The notes below the pieces were generated by a model that worked only from the letters and a program-made list of their open reading frames with translations, had not been told where the DNA came from and searched no databases. This document shows positions 35,758 through 44,335 of a stretch of 64,000 bases of DNA, one piece after another; within the stretch, counting starts at the first letter, position 1; each line of letters starts with the position of its first letter. Source of the DNA: Pseudomonas protegens (lineage in GTDB: Bacteria > Pseudomonadota > Gammaproteobacteria > Pseudomonadales > Pseudomonadaceae); NCBI RefSeq assembly GCF_013407925.2, contig NZ_CP060201.1, forward strand, positions 5,689,001 to 5,753,000, written 5' to 3'. The translations under genes were made by a program, and so were the position numbers.

Positions 35758-35950
35758 GTAGGAACTGGCTTGCCAGCGAAGACGTCCATCAGGGCGCTGC
35801 AAGGCTCAAGGGCCCTTTCGCCGGCAAGCCGGCTCCTACGCAATCCCACACGGCAAGCCATGGCCTTGTAGGAGCTGGCTTGCCAGCGAAGGCGTCCATC
35901 AGGGTGCAGCAAGGCCCAAGGGCCCCTTCGCCGGCAAGCCGGCTCCTACG
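35758..35950. repeat. Two tandem 83-bp REPINs between benC and benD
   Basis: Two REP inverted pairs of identical length (35758-35840 and 35868-35950) sit head to tail with a 27-bp spacer. They share the loop as well as the arms (GTCCATCAGGG...CAAGG...AAGGGCCC), so they look like a tandem duplication of one element rather than independent insertions. They split benC from benD within the ben operon. Confidence 0.9.
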
Positions 35951-35993
35951 TCGGGTGGTGTTCTCCCTATCTTTTTGCGTTCACGAGGTTTCC

Positions 35994-36767
35994 ATGAACC
36001 GTTTCCACAACCAAGTCGCCCTGGTCACCGGCGCCGCCCAAGGCATCGGCCGTCGCGTTGCCGAGCGCCTGGCCGAAGAGGGCGCCCGCGTGGTGCTGGT
36101 GGACCGCTCCGAGCTGGTCTTCGAACTGGCCGCCGAACTCAGCCCCCGCTACCCAATCCTGGCTCTGACCGCCGATCTGGAGCAGTACAGCGAGTGCAGC
36201 CTGATCATGGCCGCGGCCATCGCCCATTTCGGCCGCCTCGATGTGCTGGTCAACAACGTCGGCGGCACCATCTGGGCCAAGCCTTTCGAACACTACGAGC
36301 CCGCGCAGATCGAAGCCGAAGTGCGCCGCTCGCTGTTCCCCACTTTGTGGTGCTGCCACGCCGCCTTGCCGCCGATGCTGGAGCAGGGCAGTGGCGCCAT
36401 CGTCAACGTCTCGTCCATCGCCACCCGCAGTCTCAACCGCGTGCCCTACGGCGCGGCCAAGGGCGGGATCAACGCGCTGACCGCCTGCCTGGCCTTCGAA
36501 ACCGCCGGTCGTGGCGTGCGGGTCAATGCCACCGCCCCGGGGGGCACCGAAGCCCCGCCGCGGCGTATCCCGCGCAACAGCGCCGAGCCAAGCGCCGAGG
36601 AACAGGTCTGGTATCAGCAGATCGTCGATCAGACCCTGGATAGCAGCCTGATGAAACGCTACGGCACCATCGACGAGCAGGCCGCGGCGATCCTGTTCCT
36701 CGCCTCCGCCGAAGCGTCCTATATCACCGGCACGGTGCTGCCGGTGGGCGGTGGCGACCAGGGCTGA
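35994..36767 (+). CDS. benD: 1,6-dihydroxycyclohexa-2,4-diene-1-carboxylate dehydrogenase BenD
   Basis: 257 residues, SDR fold: TGAAQGIG cofactor motif, VNNVGG, catalytic Ser in VNVSSIATRS, Y-x-x-x-K in YGAAKGG, C-terminal ITGTVLPVGGGDQG. It oxidises and decarboxylates the benzoate cis-diol to catechol with NAD+, supplying CatA. The ATG at 35994 is the family start; the open frame runs 38 codons upstream into the REP repeats and those codons are not real. Separated from benC by 252 bp of REPINs. Confidence 0.95.
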   Translation: MNRFHNQVALVTGAAQGIGRRVAERLAEEGARVVLVDRSELVFELAAELSPRYPILALTADLEQYSECSLIMAAAIAHFGRLDVLVNNVGGTIWAKPFEHYEPAQIEAEVRRSLFPTLWCCHAALPPMLEQGSGAIVNVSSIATRSLNRVPYGAAKGGINALTACLAFETAGRGVRVNATAPGGTEAPPRRIPRNSAEPSAEEQVWYQQIVDQTLDSSLMKRYGTIDEQAAAILFLASAEASYITGTVLPVGGGDQG

Positions 36768-36801
36768 AGCCCGGCGGCCTCAGGCTCTGCTGCCGGGGCG
36801 G

Positions 36802-38184
36802 TCAGTAGAACAGGCGCGGCTCGGGTGAGGCGAGCAAGCTGGCCAGCTTGGTCAGGGCAAAGCTCAGTTCGGCGCGGCTTGGCGACATCAAGGCAATGCG
36901 CACGCCGCGGCTGGCCGTGGTGCGCTGGGCCAGGAACTGGCTGCCGCTGACCACGGTGACGCCCTGGGCGCGGGCCAGGTTGGCAAACTCGTCGCAGTTC
37001 CAGGGCTGCGGCAGCACCAGCCAGATGTGAAAGCTGTTGGGCTGGCTGCTGATTTGATAGTTGCCGAGAATCTCCCGCGCCATTTGCTGGCGCACGGCCG
37101 CCTCTTGCTGCTGCACCTTGATCAGTTGCTCGCCGGTGCCGCTGTTGATCAGGTTGCTGGCCAGTTGCGCCATCATCGGCGAGGGCATCCACACGCTGCT
37201 GCGGACCATGGACGACAGGCGCGAGAGGGTTTCGGGCGGGGCGTACAGGTAACCGATGCGCAGCGCCGGCAGGATGCTTTTCGACAGGCTGGTCAGGTAG
37301 ACCGAGCGCTCGGGGGCGTAGGCCGAGATCGGCTTGTGCACGTTGTGGGTTTCCAGAAAGCCATAGATGTCATCGTCAATGATGAACACATCGTATTCGC
37401 GGGCGATCTGGGCAATGGCTTCGCGGCGCTCCGGCGGCATGATCGAGTTGGTCGGGTTCTGGTGCGTGGTCACGCACACCAGCAGGGCCGGACGGTGCTC
37501 CTCGCACGCCGCGCGGAAGGCCTCGGGCACCAGCCCGTATTCATCGATCTGCACGCCCATCAGGCGCCTGTCCAGGCTGTGGGCCAGGGAGATGATCCCG
37601 GGGTAGCAATGCTCTTCGCAGAGAATCAGGTCGTTGGTGTTGGACAGGCTGTTGATGGCCACCAGCAAGCCGTGCTGCGCGCCGCTGGTGAGCACGATCT
37701 GCTGCCAGCGCGCCTCGGGCAGGCTGCGCTGCACCCAGCGGGCTCCGGCCTGCTTGTGCACGGCGTGTCCGCCATCGGTGGCGTAGTCCAGCACCCGGTT
37801 CAGGTCCGCCGACTGGGCCAGCTCGCCAATGGAATCGCGCAGCCACATCCCGACGTTGGCGTCATTGGGCTTGATGATCGACAGATCGATCTGCGCGCTG
37901 TGGCTATCGGTACTGGTTTGCGCTGCGGCAGGCGCCGTCCTGGTCTTGGCCGGCAAGACAAAAGTCCCGCGTCCGACTTCCCCCACCACCAGCCCGCGCT
38001 TGGCCGCTTCGTCATAGGCGCGCCCCACGGTGCCGGGGGTGACTTTCAAGGCCTCGGCCAACTCCTTGAGGGTGGGCAGCCGATCTTCAGGGCTCAGGCG
38101 CCCGGAGCGGATGTCTTGCTCCAGGGCGTCGGCAATCATTAGGTAAACCGGCTGCGCGTGGCCGCTGTATTGAGGAACCCACAT
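36802..38184 (-). CDS. MocR-type GntR/aminotransferase regulator
   Basis: 460 residues: N-terminal GntR winged helix (about 10-80, LPTLKELAEALKVTPGTVGRAYDEA) fused to a fold-type I aminotransferase domain with the TTHQNPTNSIMP substrate loop, IIDDDIYGF and the PLP-lysine context YLTSLSKSILPALRIGY. MocR proteins bind PLP and usually control amino-acid, pyridoxal or amine pathways. It is transcribed away from a 2-oxoglutarate oxygenase/TauE/SDR cluster, so it probably controls that cluster. The start 38184 is chosen by alignment to the GntR domain; no clear ribosome-binding site is visible. Confidence 0.88.
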   Translation of the reverse strand: MWVPQYSGHAQPVYLMIADALEQDIRSGRLSPEDRLPTLKELAEALKVTPGTVGRAYDEAAKRGLVVGEVGRGTFVLPAKTRTAPAAAQTSTDSHSAQIDLSIIKPNDANVGMWLRDSIGELAQSADLNRVLDYATDGGHAVHKQAGARWVQRSLPEARWQQIVLTSGAQHGLLVAINSLSNTNDLILCEEHCYPGIISLAHSLDRRLMGVQIDEYGLVPEAFRAACEEHRPALLVCVTTHQNPTNSIMPPERREAIAQIAREYDVFIIDDDIYGFLETHNVHKPISAYAPERSVYLTSLSKSILPALRIGYLYAPPETLSRLSSMVRSSVWMPSPMMAQLASNLINSGTGEQLIKVQQQEAAVRQQMAREILGNYQISSQPNSFHIWLVLPQPWNCDEFANLARAQGVTVVSGSQFLAQRTTASRGVRIALMSPSRAELSFALTKLASLLASPEPRLFY

Positions 38185-38604
38185 AGGTAAAGCACCAAAG
38201 TCTGCACGAGCACGCAAGCCTAACATGAACCCGCGAAGGGGCGTAATCCTGTGGTAATCGAGGCTATTGCACCGAATTGATGCGATTTAATTCTGTCGGA
38301 TAAGCCAGGTTTTTCGTTGGCTTTACCGTGCTGAAATTTTATTTCATGAGAAATTTCAATAAATTCAATGACTTTAAAGCCGTATTCACGCGCTGCAAGC
38401 CAGATCGGCAGAAATAAATTGAATCGAGTCTATTTGTGTAATTACAATGATTACGTCGATGTTGTTTCGAGATGTTATCGAGGCATTGACTGGTTTGTCC
38501 CGGCATTACACGGGTGTCGTGTGAGCTGAATCACAAAAATACAACAGGTTGTGCCGCCTCCCGGGCCAGGCGCAACGCGCATCGAACTATGGAATTCAAC
38601 TGAA
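38185..38604. promoter_or_regulatory. AT-rich divergent promoter region (MocR / oxygenase)
   Basis: 420 bp, clearly more AT-rich than its surroundings. It contains the interrupted palindrome GTAATTACAATGATTAC (arms GTAAT/ATTAC, near 38438-38454) and GTGAGCTGAATCAC (near 38520-38533), either of which might be an operator. MocR regulators commonly bind such intergenic regions between themselves and their target. No gene seen. Confidence 0.5.
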
Positions 38605-39630
38605 ATGGAAAGCGCACAGCACAAGCAGGCAGTCGAGGCCGTGGCAACGTTGGAAATCCGCTTGCCGTGGGTTATTTCCAGCGCCTGGCAAACCGTCTTG
38701 AGTCAGACGCCTCTGGAATTCGAGGCCACCAAGGACATTTATTTTCAGCTCAAGGAACAGGCCCAGGATGTACTGGGGGCTGCCCTGACGCGACAGATCC
38801 GGACCTTTGTCGAAGACCCCGACCTCACCTCGATGGTGATTCGCAACTGCCCGCGAGACCGGGACATTCCACCGACGCCTTACTCCGGCGTGCTGAGCCC
38901 CAAGAGCACGCCCATCGCCTGCCTGGTCAGCCTGTCGCTGCAAAGCCTGCTGGGTATCCATCCGGTGGTGTATGAAGGGGAGAATGACGGACGCCTGTTC
39001 CGCCATGTGATTCCTTCTCGTACCTCCTCCAGCCAGAAAAGCTCGCACGGATCGCGCCTGCGCTTTTCCTACCACGTCGACAACCCGGACTTGCCGCTGT
39101 CATCCGAAGCGCTCGGCGAGCTCTCCTGCTGCCCGGAATACCTGTCGTTCTTCGGCATGCGTTGCGATCCGCGGATCAACACCACGCTGGTCAATCTGGA
39201 CGACGTGATCGACCAACTGCCGGCGGCCACCGTGCGCGAACTGAGCCTGCCGCAGTTCGAGGTGCGCCGCCCGGACTCGTTCGCCAGCCAGCGCCGTTCA
39301 ACGCCCAACCTCGCGGTGCTGGTGCGCGGCGCGGCCAACGAGTGGCTGTGCCGCTTCGACAGCGAAAACACCTACGGCATGAACGCCAGCGCTGAGCTCG
39401 CGCTCAACACCCTGCGCGCGCTGCTGGAAAGCCGCCGCTTCGATGAGCCGCACCTGCTGCTGCCCGGGGATTTCATGATCTTCAAGAACCAGCGGGTGCT
39501 GCACGCCCGCGACGGTTTCGAGCCGCAAAACGACGGCGCCGACCGCTGGCTCTTGCGCGTGTTCGCGGTCAATGACCTGAACCGCGTGCGCTTTGCGCGA
39601 GCCGACCATCTGTATGAAGTCCTTTCCTGA
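38605..39630 (+). CDS. Fe(II)/2-oxoglutarate oxygenase, VioC/AsnO-like
   Basis: 341 residues. TauD/TfdA superfamily, clavaminate-synthase-like branch: iron ligands H157-x-D159 (FSYHVDNPD) and distal H300 (NQRVLHAR), with R314/R318 (ADRWLLR) as candidate 2-oxoglutarate anchors. The SFFGMRCDPRINTTL stretch between the ligands resembles the lid/FGMR segment of free-amino-acid hydroxylases such as VioC and AsnO. HxD replaces the HxE of those enzymes. The likely reaction is hydroxylation of an amino acid or similar small molecule; the substrate is unknown. An alternative GTG start exists at 38551. Followed 27 bp later by a TauE permease. Confidence 0.8.
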   Translation: MESAQHKQAVEAVATLEIRLPWVISSAWQTVLSQTPLEFEATKDIYFQLKEQAQDVLGAALTRQIRTFVEDPDLTSMVIRNCPRDRDIPPTPYSGVLSPKSTPIACLVSLSLQSLLGIHPVVYEGENDGRLFRHVIPSRTSSSQKSSHGSRLRFSYHVDNPDLPLSSEALGELSCCPEYLSFFGMRCDPRINTTLVNLDDVIDQLPAATVRELSLPQFEVRRPDSFASQRRSTPNLAVLVRGAANEWLCRFDSENTYGMNASAELALNTLRALLESRRFDEPHLLLPGDFMIFKNQRVLHARDGFEPQNDGADRWLLRVFAVNDLNRVRFARADHLYEVLS

Positions 39631-39657
39631 TTCTTTTTGTCTTTGTAGGGTAACGCT

Positions 39658-40443
39658 ATGGAACTGTTAGGAGCCTATTGGGCTGAACACTGGGTATTGG
39701 CGATTCTGCTGCTGGGCGCCATCGCCTTCGTCGCCGGTTTTGTCGACAGCATTGCTGGCGGGGGCGGGCTGTTCCTGGTGCCCGGATTCCTGCTGGTGGG
39801 CCTGCCCCCGCAGGTGGCGCTGGGCCAGGAAAAACTGGTCAGCACCCTGGGCACCCTGGCGGCCATCAGGAACTTTCTGGTCAACAGCAAGATGGTCTGG
39901 AAGGTGGCGCTGGTCGGCGTGCCGTTTTCCCTGCTCGGTGCCTACCTGGGGGCGCACCTGATTGTGTCGATCTCCCAGGAAACCGTGGGCAAGATCATCC
40001 TCGCCTTGATCCCCTTCGGCATCCTGATTTTCCTCACCCCCAAGGACCGGCCGGTGCGGGAACACGTGCTGTCCGATGCCATGCTGTTTACCGTAGTGCC
40101 CCTGACCTGCCTGGTCATCGGCTTCTATGACGGCTTCTTCGGCCCGGGCACCGGCAGCATATTCATCATCGCCTTTCACTACCTGTTGAAAATGGACCTG
40201 GTTTCCAGCTCGGCCAACTCCAAGACCTTCAACTTCGCCTCCAACATCGGCGCCCTGGTGGCGTTCATCATGGCCGGCAAGGTGATCTACCTGCTGGCCC
40301 TGCCCTTGGTGGCCTGCAACATTTTGGGCAACCACCTGGGCAGCGCCCTGGCCATCCGCAAGGGCAACGATGTGGTGCGCAAGGTGCTGGTGCTCTCGAT
40401 GATGTGCCTGTTCGCCAGCCTCGGCGTGAAATACCTGGCCTGA
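39658..40443 (+). CDS. TauE/SafE-family permease
   Basis: 261 residues with about eight membrane segments. The family repeat signature appears twice (GFVDSIAGGGGLFLVPGFLLVGLPP and GFYDGFFGPGTGSIFIIAF). TauE/SafE proteins export sulfite, sulfoacetate or other small organic anions. Its position between an oxygenase and a dehydrogenase suggests it moves the substrate or product of that pathway, which is inference. Confidence 0.9.
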   Translation: MELLGAYWAEHWVLAILLLGAIAFVAGFVDSIAGGGGLFLVPGFLLVGLPPQVALGQEKLVSTLGTLAAIRNFLVNSKMVWKVALVGVPFSLLGAYLGAHLIVSISQETVGKIILALIPFGILIFLTPKDRPVREHVLSDAMLFTVVPLTCLVIGFYDGFFGPGTGSIFIIAFHYLLKMDLVSSSANSKTFNFASNIGALVAFIMAGKVIYLLALPLVACNILGNHLGSALAIRKGNDVVRKVLVLSMMCLFASLGVKYLA

Positions 40444-40465
40444 TCGCCTGACCAAGGAGAAACCC

Positions 40466-41218
40466 ATGAAAACCGCATTTGTGACCGGCGCCTCGGCCGG
40501 CTTTGGCCAAGCGATCTGTCGCCGACTGGTCGCCGAAGGCTATCGCGTGATCGGTGGCGCACGGCGCATGGACAAGCTCCAGCGCCTGGAACAGGAGCTG
40601 GGTGAAAACTTCATCGCCCTGGAGCTGGATGTCACCGACAAGACCTCCCTGGAACGGGCGGTGGAACAGATCCATGAGGCGTCCCTGGCCATCGACCTGC
40701 TGGTCAACAACGCCGGGCTGGCGCTGGGCATCGAACGCGCTCAGCACAGCAGCGCGCAGAACTGGGAACGCATGATCGCCACCAACATCACCGGCCTGGC
40801 GCTGATTACCCAGCGCGTCCTGCCACGCATGGTCGAAGCCAACAGCGGGCTGATCATCAACATCGGCTCGATTGCCGGTACCTATCCCTACCCGGGCGGC
40901 AACGTCTATGGCGCCAGCAAGGCCTTCGTCAAACAGTTCAGCCTGAACCTGCGGGCAGACCTGGCCGGCACCCGGGTACGGGTGACCAACATCGAACCGG
41001 GCCTGTGTTCCGGCACCGACTTCTCGGTGGTGCGGCTCAACGGCGACATGGAAGCGGTGCAAGCCTTGTACAAGGACGTTGAAGCCATCCGCCCCGAGGA
41101 CATCGCCAACACCGTGTGCTGGATTGCTCAGCAGCCGGAGCACCTGAACATCAACTCCATCGAAATCATGCCCGTGGCGCAGAGCAGCGCGGCGCTGAAT
41201 GTCGTGCGCAACCTTTGA
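40466..41218 (+). CDS. YdfG-like SDR (3-hydroxy acid dehydrogenase type)
   Basis: 250 residues, SDR: TGASAGFG, NNAGLALG, Ser in NIGSIAGTYPYPGG, Y-x-x-x-K in YGASKAF. The sequence follows E. coli YdfG closely (MKTAFVTGASAGFGQAICRR; EPGLCSGTDFS; IMPVAQS), an NADP-dependent enzyme oxidising serine, L-allo-threonine and related 3-hydroxy acids. Its place behind a putative amino-acid hydroxylase would fit oxidation of a 3-hydroxy amino acid. AAGGAG precedes the ATG. Confidence 0.88.
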   Translation: MKTAFVTGASAGFGQAICRRLVAEGYRVIGGARRMDKLQRLEQELGENFIALELDVTDKTSLERAVEQIHEASLAIDLLVNNAGLALGIERAQHSSAQNWERMIATNITGLALITQRVLPRMVEANSGLIINIGSIAGTYPYPGGNVYGASKAFVKQFSLNLRADLAGTRVRVTNIEPGLCSGTDFSVVRLNGDMEAVQALYKDVEAIRPEDIANTVCWIAQQPEHLNINSIEIMPVAQSSAALNVVRNL

Positions 41219-41258
41219 GGGCAGGGGGCGGTGCTCAGTGCGCCGCTCACGCAACCCT

Positions 41259-41280
41259 GTAGCCGCTGCCGCAGGCTGCG
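41259..41280 (+). repeat. Copy of a 22-bp GC-rich repeat
   Basis: Plus-strand copy of the repeat starting GTAGCCGCTGCCGCAGGC, identical over 22 bp to 32738-32759 (minus) and 62905-62926. It lies in the gap after the SDR gene. Confidence 0.85.
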
Positions 41281-41397
41281 CACGGGCGCAAAGCGCTCGC
41301 TAAACCAGACGCTGCGATACCCCGGTGAAACTTCACCGGGCCGGTTTCTGATGGCTGGGCAATCCTTCGCTCTTAGCGGCGAGCGTCTCCGTCGCCG

Positions 41398-41940
41398 CTA
41401 AGGGTTCACAGGTATGGGGTAGGGCAAGTCGATCGGCGGTGCGTCCGGCAATTGCCGCGAGGATTTGCCCATCAGATAGCCGATGATCTGCGGCGCAGTC
41501 ATGTCCACCTGCAGCATGTCCGGCTCGCCAAACCACTCGTTGGGCCAGAAGATCAGGTCCGAGGCATTGGCCTCGGGGAAGTTGGTTTCCAGCAGGCTCA
41601 AGGCGTAGTCCATATCAGACTCCGTGCCCTCGCATTTACAGATGAAACCCGCCAGGGCACACGCTTCGTCGAAGCTCAGGTCGTCAACGTAGCGCTTCTG
41701 ATGAAAGGCCGTGCGCAGAAAGTTCTCCGCGCTGGTATGGCTGTGCATCACGAGAAACTCGTGGAACTCAAAAGGCCGGCCGGCGTGGCTGTTCCACTGC
41801 TCGATCAGCGCACTGATCTCGGGGCTTTCCCGGCCCTGGTTGTCCCAGATCTGGTCGAGGATCTGCTCCAGCAGGTCCTTCATCAGCGCGTTTGTAGTCG
41901 GCGTCGGTGGTGTTGGTTTCAGCCGTTCCGGCATGGCCAT
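41398..41940 (-). CDS. Hypothetical protein
   Basis: 180 residues from MAMPERLKPTPPTPTTNALM, chosen over the ATG at 41961 because GGGAGA lies about 6 nt upstream. A Pro/Thr-rich N-terminus is followed by an acidic alpha-helical body with two closely spaced Cys (GFICKCEGTESD). No family recognised; no signal peptide or membrane segment. It stands alone, with REP repeats upstream. Confidence 0.6.
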   Translation of the reverse strand: MAMPERLKPTPPTPTTNALMKDLLEQILDQIWDNQGRESPEISALIEQWNSHAGRPFEFHEFLVMHSHTSAENFLRTAFHQKRYVDDLSFDEACALAGFICKCEGTESDMDYALSLLETNFPEANASDLIFWPNEWFGEPDMLQVDMTAPQIIGYLMGKSSRQLPDAPPIDLPYPIPVNP

Positions 41941-41993
41941 GGGTATCTCCCTGATTGTCATTGCATATGGCTGGAGAAGGGGGGCGCGAGATC

Positions 41994-42066
41994 GCCTTCG
42001 CCGGCAAGCCGGCTCCTACGATGGATGGTGCCTGCCTGTGTAGGAGCTGGCTTGCCAGCGAAGGCG
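41994..42066. repeat. REP inverted pair
   Basis: GCCTTCGCCGGCAAGCCGGC faces GTAGGAGCTGGCTTGCCAGC. Sits between the 41.4-kb hypothetical gene and the end of the sensor kinase gene. Confidence 0.88.
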
Positions 42067-42124
42067 GCCAAAAGACCACCCCCATTCCCGAGCGGCGCAC
42101 AGGATAGGCCCTTCGCGCCGCCGA

Positions 42125-43507
42125 CTAAAGCGCCGGCCCCAGCAACAACAATGCACACAACCCGCCCTCAGGCCGATTGCGCAACTCCAGGCGACCACCG
42201 ATCTTGCTGACGATCATCTGCACAATCGCCAGCCCCAGCCCGGCGCCATGGGCATTGCCCTGGCTGTAGAAGCGCTCCAGCAAACGTCCGCGCTCCTGTT
42301 CATTGATGCCGGGCCCGGCGTCCTCCACACACAGGTGCATCGCGCCATCCGCCTGGGGCCGTAGGCCGACCCGCACCTCGCTGCCTGCGGGGGCAAAGTT
42401 CAGGGCGTTGGTCACCAGGTTCTGCAGGGCAATGGCCAAAGCCACCGGGTCGGTATCAATCAGGCAGCCTTCGTCGCCTTCCAGCATCAGTTCGACCTCT
42501 TTCTCCAGGGCCAAAGGCGTCAGTTCCGCCAGCTCTTCGCGCACCAGGGCGCTGAGGTCGATGCGGCTCAGGCGCGGGCTGTTCAGTTGCGGCTCAATGC
42601 GCGCCATGGTCAGCAGCTGGCTGGCGATACGGGTGGCGCGGTCGACGCCGCTCACCAGAAAGTCCAGGGCTTCTTGGCGCTGCTCCGGGCTGCCGGCACT
42701 CTGGGCGTTCTGCGCATGAATCCGCAGGATCGCCAGGGGCGTGCGCAGTTCATGGGCGGCGTCGGCGATAAAGCGCCGCTCGCGCTCCAGCAGGCTGTCG
42801 ATCTGCGCCAGTAACTGGTTGAGGGCGGTCTGCATCGGTTCCAGGTCCTGGGGCAGGGGCTTGAGCCCGAGCGGCTGCAAGGTGTCGCTGCTGCGCCCGC
42901 GAATGGCCCGGGCCATGGCCCGCAGCGGCGCCAGGCCCCAGCCGATGGTCAGCCAGATCAGCAGCGCCAGCAGCGGCACGCCGATCAGGGTCGGCCACAG
43001 GGTATGGCGGACGATGCGCTGGATCAGGTCCTGGCGGATGTCATCGCGCTCGCCGACCCAGATCAGCAAGCCCTGCTGAGGATCGGCCAGCAGGAAGGCG
43101 CACCAGTCCTTGCCGTTTTCCAGGATATCGTGGGCGCCCAGGGTGGTGGGCGGCGCCTCCAGCCGCGGGGCCTCGGCGGAGCGCATCAGCAACTGGCCGT
43201 CGTCGCGCCAGACCTGGAAGGTCAGGCGGGTTTCATAGGGGTGGGCGGCACCGTCCACGCCGACCCGGCTCATGGCCTGGTCGAAGGCCTGGTGCAGGCG
43301 CTCCCAGTCCGCTGCGTCCGGTTTTTGAGCCGGGTCGCGCTGGCGCAGCACCCCTTGCAGCAGGCGCGCGCTCTGGGCCAGCTGGGCGTCGTAGACCTCT
43401 TCGATTTCATGGTGGCTGTCGCGCAGCACCAGCCAGCTGATCAGCAAATCCCCCAGCAGCACCAGGACCAGGACTGGCAGCAGAATCCGCGTGCGCACCG
43501 AGTTCAT
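42125..43507 (-). CDS. Two-component sensor histidine kinase (QseC-like)
   Basis: 460 residues. Membrane segments at about 7-27 and 165-190 flank a periplasmic sensor region. HAMP-like linker, H-box AAHELRTPLAILR, N-box LQNLVTNALNFAP, G1 VEDAGPGI, G2 AGLGLAI. It phosphorylates the response regulator encoded just upstream (ATGA overlap at 43504-43507). The signal is not deducible; the arrangement resembles QseBC/PmrAB-type systems. Confidence 0.92.
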   Translation of the reverse strand: MNSVRTRILLPVLVLVLLGDLLISWLVLRDSHHEIEEVYDAQLAQSARLLQGVLRQRDPAQKPDAADWERLHQAFDQAMSRVGVDGAAHPYETRLTFQVWRDDGQLLMRSAEAPRLEAPPTTLGAHDILENGKDWCAFLLADPQQGLLIWVGERDDIRQDLIQRIVRHTLWPTLIGVPLLALLIWLTIGWGLAPLRAMARAIRGRSSDTLQPLGLKPLPQDLEPMQTALNQLLAQIDSLLERERRFIADAAHELRTPLAILRIHAQNAQSAGSPEQRQEALDFLVSGVDRATRIASQLLTMARIEPQLNSPRLSRIDLSALVREELAELTPLALEKEVELMLEGDEGCLIDTDPVALAIALQNLVTNALNFAPAGSEVRVGLRPQADGAMHLCVEDAGPGINEQERGRLLERFYSQGNAHGAGLGLAIVQMIVSKIGGRLELRNRPEGGLCALLLLGPAL

Positions 43508-44166
43508 GGCTTGAGCGCCAGCACGTAACCGACGCCGCGCACGGTACGGATCAGCTCGCTGCAGAGCTTCTTGCGCAGGTTGTGGATCAGCACTTCCAGG
43601 GTGTTGCTCTCGACCCGGTCCTGCCAGCCGTACAGCGCCCGGGACAGGCGCTCGCGGGTCACCACCTTGCCCGGGCGTACCATCAGCTGGTGCAGCAACT
43701 GGTATTCCATGGGCGTCAGCACCACCTCGGCGTCGTGGTACTGCACCTGCTGGTTGGCCGGGTCGAGGCGGATGCCGGCGTGTTCCAGCAGCGGCTGGGC
43801 ACGACCCTGGCTGCGGCGCAGCAGGGCGCGGACCCGGGCCTTGAATTCCTCGACGTCGAAGGGCTTGACCAGGTAGTCGTCGGCCCCGGCATCCAGCCCG
43901 GCGATGCGCTCGGCGGTGCCGTCGCGGGCGGTGAGAATCAGCACCGGCAGGTCCTGCTGGGCGGCGCGCAATTGCTGCAGCAGTTCCAGGCCGTCGAGCC
44001 GCGGCAGGCCCAGGTCCAGCAGCAACAGGTCGAAGCTTTCGGTGCGCAGGGCGTGCAGGGCGCTGGCGCCGTCCTGCAGCCAGTCCAGGGTGTAGCCTTC
44101 GGCGCTCAGCGCCACGCGGATGCCCTGGCCGAGGGCACGATCATCTTCGACAAGCAGCAGGCGCAT
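43504..44166 (-). CDS. OmpR-family response regulator (QseB-like)
   Basis: 220 residues. Receiver domain with acidic pocket VEDD, phospho-acceptor Asp in LLLLDLGLPRLDGLELL, switch Thr in ILTARD and Lys in LVKPFD. Winged-helix effector domain in the C-terminal 95 residues (YGWQDRVESNTLEVLIHNLRKKL). It is transcribed divergently from a PepSY protein gene; a direct repeat with 11-bp period in that gap is a likely binding site. Confidence 0.93.
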   Translation of the reverse strand: MRLLLVEDDRALGQGIRVALSAEGYTLDWLQDGASALHALRTESFDLLLLDLGLPRLDGLELLQQLRAAQQDLPVLILTARDGTAERIAGLDAGADDYLVKPFDVEEFKARVRALLRRSQGRAQPLLEHAGIRLDPANQQVQYHDAEVVLTPMEYQLLHQLMVRPGKVVTRERLSRALYGWQDRVESNTLEVLIHNLRKKLCSELIRTVRGVGYVLALKP

Positions 44167-44273
44167 GGGTGGTTCTCGGTCGGGCGGGGGGCAGGGAAGG
44201 GGCGCATGATGACGCCGGCCAAGCTTGGCCGGCAGGGGTTTTTCGCGGGGAAAATGTTACCGCGCGTTGCCAA

Positions 44274-44292
44274 CTAAGCTTTCACTAAGCTT
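44274..44292 (+). promoter_or_regulatory. Direct-repeat operator for an OmpR-type regulator
   Basis: CTAAGCTT occurs twice with an 11-bp period (44274-44281 and 44285-44292), the spacing expected for a tandem response-regulator dimer and similar in form to PmrA/QseB boxes. It lies in the divergent gap, 44 bp before the PepSY gene, so it may control that gene and the two-component operon. Confidence 0.65.
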
Positions 44293-44335
44293 GGTTTTGC
44301 ACAGTGGAATCTCCCCCATCACCGGAGCGTTTTCC

